The notes below the pieces were generated by a model, which was not told the origin of the DNA, did not search any database, and was given only the letters and a program-made list of their open reading frames with translations. A DNA stretch of 5,015 nt from Armatimonadota bacterium (GTDB lineage: Bacteria > Vulcanimicrobiota > JACPDS01), in the NCBI GenBank assembly GCA_016183885.1, contig JACPDS010000229.1, forward strand, positions 1 through 5,015. The letters run 5' to 3'. This document shows positions 1-4,164 of this stretch, piece after piece. How positions within the stretch are numbered: the first letter of the stretch is position 1; every line of letters starts with the position of its first letter. Made by a program: the position numbers and the translations under genes.

Positions 1-5
1 AAATT

Positions 6-11
6 TTATAA
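6..11 (+). promoter_or_regulatory. Possible -10 element of the infC operon promoter
   Basis: TTATAA lies a few bases upstream of the first structured part of the leader, which would put a transcript start near position 16-18. The matching -35 box would be outside the window, so only half of the promoter can be judged. In such AT-rich DNA the match is weak evidence by itself; its position just before the leader hairpins is the main reason to list it. Confidence 0.25.
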
Positions 12-15
12 AAAA

Positions 16-142
16 GTCAAGTAGAAGTTTAAAAACTTCTCACCTTGCAGTGCTTAGGCTGCTTGTCAAGGTAATTTAAAGATAAACTTACAAAAGCGGT
101 TCTTTAATTATTAAAAGCGGCAGCAAGCCGCTTTTATTTTTT
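16..142 (+). promoter_or_regulatory. infC operon leader with attenuator, L20-leader type
   Basis: This untranslated leader holds several local stems before a strong terminator. AGAAGT (24-29 region) can pair with ACTTCT (34-39 region). ACCTTG (42-47) pairs with CAAGGT (67-72) and encloses a second stem, GCAG (47-50) with CTGC (59-62). AAAAGCGG occurs twice (92-99 and 113-120), and both copies can pair with CCGCTTTT (128-135), the 3' arm of the terminator. CTTT (102-105) can also pair with AAAG (114-117), which would interfere with the terminator 5' arm. In Bacillus subtilis, ribosomal protein L20 binds the infC leader and promotes premature termination. The same layout here (leader, terminator, then infC-rpmI-rplT) suggests the same control. 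L20 as the ligand is inferred from operon type, not from a matched consensus. Confidence 0.68.
112..142 (+). terminator. Intrinsic terminator in the infC leader
   Basis: A perfect 10-bp stem (TAAAAGCGGC at 112-121 with GCCGCTTTTA at 127-136) closes a five-base loop AGCAA and is followed directly by six T residues (137-142). It sits 52 bases before the infC start codon and in the same orientation. It is therefore an attenuator, not the end of an upstream gene, although the latter cannot be fully excluded because the window starts only 111 bases before it. Confidence 0.85.
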
Positions 143-182
143 CAAAAGTATGAAGGCTGTGAAGCCTAGATTTCTATTTTTT

Positions 183-197
183 GGAGGTGGTTTTATT
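183..197 (+). promoter_or_regulatory. infC ribosome-binding site and AUU start codon
   Basis: GGAGG (183-187) is followed, seven bases later, by ATT (195-197), then by codons for NKELRIN, the normal amino terminus of IF3. No ATG, GTG or TTG lies at suitable spacing. AUU starts for infC are established in Escherichia coli and Bacillus stearothermophilus, where IF3 discriminates against the codon and so limits its own synthesis. The in-frame ATG at 150 lacks a Shine-Dalgarno sequence and abuts the terminator T-run. Confidence 0.85.
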
Positions 198-737
198 AAT
201 AAAGAGTTGAGGATTAATACACAGATTAATTTTAAAGAAATAAGATTAATCGACCAAAATGGAGAACAACTGGGAATTTACCCTGTAAAGGAAGCCCAGA
301 AATTGGCTGAAGAGAAAAATTTAGACTTAGTAGAAATATCTTCAGCGGCTAATCCTCCGGTTTGCCGTTTAATGGATTATGGTAAATATAAATACGAACA
401 AAGCAAGAAAGAAAAAGAATCTAAACATAAGAGAAAAACTATAGAATTAAAGGAAGTGAAAATTCGTCCTAAAATTAACGAACATGATTATCAAGTAAAA
501 ATTAAATTAATTAAGCGTATTATAGGAGAAGGAGATAAAGTAAAAGTTAATTTGATTTTCAGGGGAAGAGAAATTATTTATGTTAGTTTAGGCGAGAAAA
601 TTTTAGAAAGATTAATTAAAGAAATAAATGAATTTGTCATTATAGAAAGAAGGCCTAAATTAGAAGGAAAGAGCATGATTATGATTTTAACTCCGAAATC
701 AGAGTCTAAAATTAGTCCTAAAAGTCCAACAACATAA
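195..737 (+). CDS. infC: Translation initiation factor IF-3
   Basis: IF3 binds the 30S subunit, keeps 50S from joining early and checks the start codon-initiator tRNA pairing; it acts in the cytoplasm. From the ATT start the protein has 180 residues, a normal IF3 length. The N-terminal domain covers about residues 5-70 (RLIDQNGEQLG at 17-27) and ends in the family signature ANPPVCRLMDYGKYKYE at 52-68. A lysine-rich linker follows (about 70-85), then the C-terminal 30S-binding domain (about 86-168) with LKEVKIRPKINEHD and VNLIFRGRE. The segment after FRGRE reads IIYVSLG where many homologues have a MAHxELG-like sequence, a mild divergence. It is the first gene of the operon, followed by rpmI after 42 bases. 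A longer reading from the ATG at 150 would add 15 residues, including a GGG encoded by the ribosome-binding site, and is rejected. Confidence 0.96.
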   Translation: MNKELRINTQINFKEIRLIDQNGEQLGIYPVKEAQKLAEEKNLDLVEISSAANPPVCRLMDYGKYKYEQSKKEKESKHKRKTIELKEVKIRPKINEHDYQVKIKLIKRIIGEGDKVKVNLIFRGREIIYVSLGEKILERLIKEINEFVIIERRPKLEGKSMIMILTPKSESKISPKSPTT

Positions 738-779
738 TCGCGCTTTTTCAATCTTTAATTAAAGGAGGAATAAAAAAAT

Positions 780-983
780 ATGCCTAAAATAAAAACCCGG
801 CGTTCTTTAGCTAAAAGAATTAAAACTACTTCCAGCGGTAAAATTAAAAGAATGCGGACATTTTCAGGCTGCCATCATATATTAGAAAAAAAATCCCCTA
901 AACGTAAAAGAAATTTTAGAAAACCAGCTTTCGCAAGTCATTCTGATGAAAAGAAAATAAAACAACTCGCTCCTTATGTATAA
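780..983 (+). CDS. rpmI: 50S ribosomal protein L35 (bL35)
   Basis: This is a small, very basic protein of the large ribosomal subunit. It has 67 residues, close to the usual 64-66. It begins with the family hallmark MPKIKTRRSLAKR and carries the SGKIKR turn (19-24) and the KSPKRKRNFRK basic stretch (38-48), ending in a LAPY-like tail. A strong Shine-Dalgarno AAAGGAGG (761-768) lies 11 bases before the ATG. The segment GCHHILEKK (30-38) replaces the more common HLLTKKS-type stretch, with a lone Cys31. It lies between infC and rplT, the conserved order. Confidence 0.96.
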   Translation: MPKIKTRRSLAKRIKTTSSGKIKRMRTFSGCHHILEKKSPKRKRNFRKPAFASHSDEKKIKQLAPYV

Positions 984-1003
984 ATAAAAATTAAAAAATA
1001 TCA

Positions 1004-1046
1004 AGCGTTAAGTGTCAAGAGCGCATAAGGCTTGCAATTTAACGCT
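1004..1046 (+). promoter_or_regulatory. rpmI-rplT intercistronic hairpin, possible r-protein operator
   Basis: AGCGTTAA (1004-1011) pairs perfectly with TTAACGCT (1039-1046). Inside it, CAAG (1016-1019) pairs with CTTG (1031-1034), joined by a short irregular stretch in which G1014 can pair with C1035; the loop is about 11 bases. No T-run follows, so it is not a terminator. The rplT Shine-Dalgarno (GGAGG, 1055-1059) starts nine bases after the stem. The structure is well placed to affect rplT translation or mRNA processing. L20 binding is an inference from known autocontrol of this operon in other bacteria. Confidence 0.55.
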
Positions 1047-1064
1047 AAAAAATTGGAGGAATTT

Positions 1065-1427
1065 ATGCCTAGAGTAAAAAGGGGTATAATTGCCCTTAAA
1101 AAAAGAAGAAAAATTTTAAAATTAGCCAAGGGCTACCGCGGAACCAGAAGAAAATTAATGAGAGCGGCCAGAGAAGCGGTTATTCATGCCTTAGATTATT
1201 CTTACCGCGATAGAAGAACTAAAAAAAGAAATTTTCGAGCTTTATGGATCACTAGAATTAACGCTGCCAGCAGAAAATTAGGTTTAACATATAACAATTT
1301 TATTTCTGGATTAAAAAAATCCGGCGTTCAAGTAAATCGAAAAATTCTTTCTACTTTAGCTAATACTGATTTTCAAACTTTTACCGAGTATGCAAATTTA
1401 GCTAAAAAGCAATTAAGTTTAAAATAA
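1065..1427 (+). CDS. rplT: 50S ribosomal protein L20 (bL20)
   Basis: L20 binds 23S rRNA early in 50S assembly and in several bacteria is the feedback repressor of this operon. The protein has 120 residues, the normal size. The ATG at 1065 is chosen because MPRVKRG is the universal L20 start and GGAGG lies five bases upstream of it. A TTG at 1032 would only add a stretch that translates the ribosome-binding site. The long basic N-terminal arm (1-58: KKRRKILKLAKGYRGTRRK, then REAVIHALDYSYRDRRTKKR) is followed by the family signature FRALWITRINAASR (57-70) and the globular RNA-binding C-terminal domain (about 60-118). The ferredoxin gene follows after 16 bases. Confidence 0.97.
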   Translation: MPRVKRGIIALKKRRKILKLAKGYRGTRRKLMRAAREAVIHALDYSYRDRRTKKRNFRALWITRINAASRKLGLTYNNFISGLKKSGVQVNRKILSTLANTDFQTFTEYANLAKKQLSLK

Positions 1428-1443
1428 AAGGGAAGTAGATATT

Positions 1444-1632
1444 ATGAAAGCTAAAGTCGATCCTGATTTATGCATAGGATGCGAGTTATGCGTTTCCACC
1501 GCTCCTGAAATTTTTAAGATGGAAGATGATAAAGCTGTTGCATATATAGACATAGTTCCTAAAGAACTTGAAGAAGCCTGCAGGCAATCCGTTGATGAAT
1601 GCCCTGTAAGCGCGATAATAATAGAAGATTAA
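1444..1632 (+). CDS. Single-cluster [4Fe-4S] ferredoxin
   Basis: This is a small cytoplasmic electron carrier of 62 residues. Cys10, Cys13 and Cys16 form the CxxCxxC motif (CIGCELC), and Cys53 in the DECP motif is the fourth ligand, giving one [4Fe-4S] cluster. This is the Thermotoga maritima type of monocluster ferredoxin. In that protein the Cys following the motif (about residue 20) forms a disulfide with a later Cys. Here residue 20 is Ala (CVSTAPEIF), while the later cysteine, Cys46, is kept, so the disulfide cannot form. The rest is acidic, as usual for ferredoxins. It starts 16 bases after rplT with only a weak purine-rich ribosome-binding stretch (GGGAAG, about 1430-1435), so it is probably cotranscribed with the ribosomal genes. 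Its redox partners are not visible. Confidence 0.92.
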   Translation: MKAKVDPDLCIGCELCVSTAPEIFKMEDDKAVAYIDIVPKELEEACRQSVDECPVSAIIIED

Positions 1633-1715
1633 CCTGCCAAATTTCTGATTCGACTTCACGCCATTTTAAGAGGAGATTGTATTTTTAAAATAGAAAAATA
1701 ATAAAACAAAAAAAA

Positions 1716-1721
1716 TATAAT
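1716..1721 (+). promoter_or_regulatory. Possible -10 box before the DUF438 gene
   Basis: This is a perfect TATAAT, 16 bases before the ATG at 1738. A start about seven bases downstream would leave an almost leaderless mRNA, which agrees with the absence of a Shine-Dalgarno before this gene. No recognisable -35 box lies 16-18 bases upstream, and the surrounding DNA is nearly pure A/T, so a chance match is possible. Confidence 0.35.
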
Positions 1722-1737
1722 AATCTTTAAATTATAT

Positions 1738-2946
1738 ATGGATGAATTTTTAAATAAAAAAGAAGTTTTAAAAAATATAATTTTAAAACTTCATAAGGGT
1801 TTATCTATTAACGAAGCCAAAGAAATTTTTGAAAATAAAGTTGGAACCATTACTTCAATAGAAATAGCGGAACTTGAGCAATCGCTTATAAATGACGGAT
1901 TATCCCCTGAGGAGATAAAAAAATTCTGCAATGTTCATGCTTTGTTATTTCAAGCGGCTTTAACTAAAAATATCTCTCAAGAAGAATCGACCGCTCATCC
2001 AATATATTTATTTAAACTTGAAAACAGGGAAATTGAAAAAAATACCGATATTATTAAAGAGAAAATAAAAAATAAAGATTCATATAATATCGAACAGATA
2101 AAACAAGAATTAAAACCTCTGTTATTAAAGTTAAAGGGTATAGATATTCATTATATTCGGAAAGAACATCTGCTTTTTCCATTTTTAGAAAAATACGGAT
2201 TTATGGGACCCTCTAAAGTTATGTGGGGGAAAGATAATGAGATAAGAGATTTATTAAGGAATGCTCTTTTAAAAGTCGATGAATTAAATAATCAATCTCA
2301 AATAAATGAATATGTAAATAATCATATTACTCCTCTTATCGAAGAAATAGAAGGAATGATTTTTAAAGAAGAAAAAATACTTTTCCCCGCCTCTTTAGAA
2401 AAATTAAGCCTTGATGATTGGGTTAAAATATTAAATGAAAGTGAAGAAGTAGGCTATATATTTATTGAAAAACCTAAAGAGACTTCTTCTCTTATAAAAG
2501 AATTAAAACAAGCGGTAATTGAAGAACCTGAAATAAAAGATGGGATTATAATTTCTTATCCCTCTGGTGAAATTAAATTAAAAGAATTAATGTTCCTCTT
2601 AAATACTCTTCCGGTCGATATCACCTTTATTGATAAAGATGATACTGTAAAGTATTTTACCGATAATAAAAATAGGATATTTGTAAGAACAAAATCAATC
2701 ATTGGAAGAAAAGTGCAAAATTGCCATCCTCCGCAAAGTATAGATAATGTGGAAGAAATCCTTAAATCATTTAAAGAAGGCAAAAAAGATTCATTTGATT
2801 TCTGGATTAATTTTAAAGAAAAACTTGTATATATAAAATATTTTGCCTTAAGAGATAATAATAAAAATTATTTAGGAACCCTTGAAGTTACTCAAGATAT
2901 AACTGAAATAAAAAATTTAAAAGGCGAAAAAAGACTGCTAAAGTGA
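1738..2946 (+). CDS. DUF438-hemerythrin (HHE)-PAS protein, COG2461 type
   Basis: This is a soluble 402-residue protein with three parts. Residues 1-78 match DUF438 (LKLHKGLSINEAKEIF, EIAELEQSLINDGLSPEEI, CNVHALLF). Residues about 85-225 are a hemerythrin-like HHE bundle: AHPIYLFKLENREIE (86-100), IHYIRKEHLLFPFLEKYG (137-154), VMWGKDNEIR (161-170) and FKEEKILFP (209-217). His87, His138, Glu143 and Glu211/212 are candidate di-iron ligands. Residues about 290-397 are a PAS domain with the conserved NCHPP (328-332), a Trp at 356 and LGTLEVTQDITEI. There is no signal peptide or membrane segment. Such proteins are widespread in anaerobes and are thought to sense or handle O2, NO or redox state; no substrate or output domain can be shown here. 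The ATG has no Shine-Dalgarno, and no usable upstream start exists before the in-frame stop at 1702. The gene overlaps the DUF1858 gene by four bases. Confidence 0.93.
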   Translation: MDEFLNKKEVLKNIILKLHKGLSINEAKEIFENKVGTITSIEIAELEQSLINDGLSPEEIKKFCNVHALLFQAALTKNISQEESTAHPIYLFKLENREIEKNTDIIKEKIKNKDSYNIEQIKQELKPLLLKLKGIDIHYIRKEHLLFPFLEKYGFMGPSKVMWGKDNEIRDLLRNALLKVDELNNQSQINEYVNNHITPLIEEIEGMIFKEEKILFPASLEKLSLDDWVKILNESEEVGYIFIEKPKETSSLIKELKQAVIEEPEIKDGIIISYPSGEIKLKELMFLLNTLPVDITFIDKDDTVKYFTDNKNRIFVRTKSIIGRKVQNCHPPQSIDNVEEILKSFKEGKKDSFDFWINFKEKLVYIKYFALRDNNKNYLGTLEVTQDITEIKNLKGEKRLLK

Positions 2947-3173
2947 AAAAAATTGATTTAAAAAAAAATGTTTATGAACTAACCGAAGAATACCCCGAAC
3001 TTATAAATATCCTTAAAAATTATGGTTTTTTAGGCATAGCAAATCCAGTTGTAAGAAATACTTTGGGAAGAATAACCAGCATACCCGAAGGCTGTAAAAA
3101 ACAAGGCAAAAATTTAGATGAATTTATCAAAAAATTGAAGGAAGAAGGTTTTGAAGCGCAAAATGATATTTAG
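2943..3173 (+). CDS. DUF1858 domain protein
   Basis: This is a small cytoplasmic protein of 76 residues made of one DUF1858-like domain. The recognisable elements are VYELTEEYPEL (10-20), LKNYGFLGI (24-32), NTLGRITSI (39-47) and the C-terminal helix LDEFIKKLKEEGF (58-70). It starts at a GTG that overlaps the TGA of the DUF438 gene (GTGA), so translation is probably coupled. The domain is often adjacent or fused to DUF438/hemerythrin proteins, which supports a joint role. Part of the DUF1858 family is described as a redox-disulfide domain, but this copy has a single cysteine (Cys51), so it cannot form an internal disulfide. The biochemical role is unknown. Its stop codon lies 17 bases from the stop of the convergent gene. 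Confidence 0.88.
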   Translation: MKKIDLKKNVYELTEEYPELINILKNYGFLGIANPVVRNTLGRITSIPEGCKKQGKNLDEFIKKLKEEGFEAQNDI

Positions 3174-3190
3174 GATTAATAAGCTTACTT

Positions 3191-3664
3191 TTATTCAATC
3201 TTATAAAAAGCTTTAATCTTTTGTTCTTCTTGTTTTAATTTTTGCAATATTTCCTTAAATTTTTCTCCTTTTTTATTTAAATTATTTATGCTTTGGAGAT
3301 CTTTATTTAAAATAGCTGTTTTTAAATTTTGCAGCATCTCAATAGAATCATTATTTGCCCTGATTAATATTTGATGATAATTATAACATTTAGGAGGAGC
3401 GCTTATAGATTCAAGCTCCTCTTTTACTTTTTGACTGTCAGCAATTAAATTGTCAAAATGGGTTGTATCTCCTTCCATTGCAGCATTAACCGAAGCGTTA
3501 GCCAGCTCTTGCGGGTTAGATATATCTGTAGTTATATTTATGGGTTGTTTAATTTTATTAAAATAATTAATTACTTTTTCTTTTTCTAAAGTTTGTTCCG
3601 CAGTTTTAGAATTATATTGTTCTTCTTCTTGCTGAGACGACGAAGGGGGAGGCTTAGCGGGCAA
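3191..3664 (-). CDS. Helical protein of unknown function, possibly the 3' part of a frameshifted gene
   Basis: I do not recognise a named family. The 157-residue product starts with a proline/serine/glutamate-rich linker (MPAKPPPSSSQQEEEQ, 1-16). A largely helical domain follows (about 22-155), with APPKCYNYHQ at 89-98 (Cys93, His97) and a Lys/Glu-rich end suited to coiled coil. There is no signal peptide. The only usable start is TTG at 3664, with TAAGG five bases upstream that overlaps the stop of the preceding gene; no ATG occurs before about residue 63. It begins seven bases after the upstream ORF ends, in the +1 frame. The proline-rich start looks like a mid-protein linker, so both ORFs may be one membrane-anchored protein broken by an indel. 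Translational coupling of two genes is the alternative. Confidence 0.65.
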   Translation of the reverse strand: MPAKPPPSSSQQEEEQYNSKTAEQTLEKEKVINYFNKIKQPINITTDISNPQELANASVNAAMEGDTTHFDNLIADSQKVKEELESISAPPKCYNYHQILIRANNDSIEMLQNLKTAILNKDLQSINNLNKKGEKFKEILQKLKQEEQKIKAFYKIE

Positions 3665-3671
3665 TGATGCC

Positions 3672-3941
3672 TTAATGAGATGTTTGAGTTTGAATTAAAT
3701 TGGGAGTTTGAAGGAGAATTTCTTTTCGATTGATGGATATATTGGAGGGTGTTTGATAAATATTATTTTTATTTTCTATAGAATCAGGAAGATAATTTCC
3801 GATTTTTTGAGAAGTTAAAAGAGGAGAAAAATGAGTTTTATTATCTAAATTTGTCAATTTTCCAAGCAAAAAAGAAATTATTAGTAATGCTATTCCAAGA
3901 ACGATTGATAATATTATAATAATTTTAGATTGTTTATTCAT
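3672..3941 (-). CDS. Small membrane-anchored protein, possibly the 5' part of a frameshifted gene
   Basis: This is an 89-residue product with a short basic N-terminus (MNKQSK) and one strong hydrophobic segment at residues 7-27, typical of a signal anchor with the rest outside the cell. The remaining 60 residues are Asn/Thr/Ser/Gln-rich with several prolines and no recognisable domain, like a linker that ends abruptly (QTQTSH). The family is not recognised. The ATG at 3941 has no Shine-Dalgarno, and the frame upstream closes within five codons. The AAGGAAGGAG on the same strand (3997-3988) is 47 bases too far away. The next ORF on the same strand follows after seven bases in the +1 frame; joined, they would give an anchored protein of about 240 residues with a linker and a helical outer domain. 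Confidence 0.6.
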   Translation of the reverse strand: MNKQSKIIIILSIVLGIALLIISFLLGKLTNLDNKTHFSPLLTSQKIGNYLPDSIENKNNIYQTPSNISINRKEILLQTPNLIQTQTSH

Positions 3942-4094
3942 AATTTTTATTATTTAAATTTGAAATATTCTTTAATTATTTTTGCTACTCCTTCCTTATA
4001 ACAAAGCAAAAAAAGGGTCGGAGTCATTTTTATTAAAATAAAGCCAAGTGGTGGATATAAAAATTGACACTAACTGCTTTTTTTACTAATGCTA

Positions 4095-4143
4095 AAATTT
4101 TTACAAATTTTTAATGAAATTTTAATAACATTATGATATAATG
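4095..4143 (+). promoter_or_regulatory. Promoter-like element with phased A/T tracts and inverted repeat
   Basis: TATAAT at 4137-4142 is preceded by TG at 4134-4135, an extended -10. No -35 consensus lies 17 bases upstream. Instead, AAATTTT(T) tracts occur at 4095, 4105 and 4117, spaced about one helical turn apart, as in bent or UP-like DNA. CATTAT (4129-4134) and ATAATG (4138-4143) form a perfect 6-bp inverted repeat around the -10, a possible operator. The predicted start near 4149 would leave a leader of about 16 bases before the ATG at 4165. Confidence 0.5.
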
Positions 4144-4164
4144 TAAGAAAATGAGTATATTCCT

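Noticed and set aside
150..194. Upstream ATG extension of infC adding 15 residues
   Set aside because: It has no Shine-Dalgarno, abuts the terminator T-run and translates the GGAGGTGG site; IF3 homologues begin at NKELRIN, matching the ATT at 195.
1032..1064. TTG start for rplT adding 11 residues
   Set aside because: The added part reads through the intercistronic hairpin and the ribosome-binding site; MPRVKRG at 1065 is the family start with a well-spaced GGAGG.
1680..1700. Terminator after the ferredoxin gene (TATTTTT paired with AAAAATA)
   Set aside because: The stem is purely A/T, seven pairs, with no GC and no T-tract after it; too weak to call.
2556..2783. Minus-strand frame of 75 codons
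   Set aside because: It lies wholly inside the strongly conserved PAS-encoding region of the DUF438 gene on the other strand and resembles no protein.
3181..3213. Bidirectional terminator between the convergent genes (AAGCTT repeated)
   Set aside because: It has only a 6-bp AT-rich stem with a 21-base loop and no proper T-run on either strand; the stop codons are just 17 bases apart.
4064..4098. TTGACA (4064-4069) with TGCTAAAAT (4090-4098) as a promoter
   Set aside because: The spacer between the boxes is 23 bases, too long for a sigma-70 type promoter; no better -10 lies at 16-18 bases.
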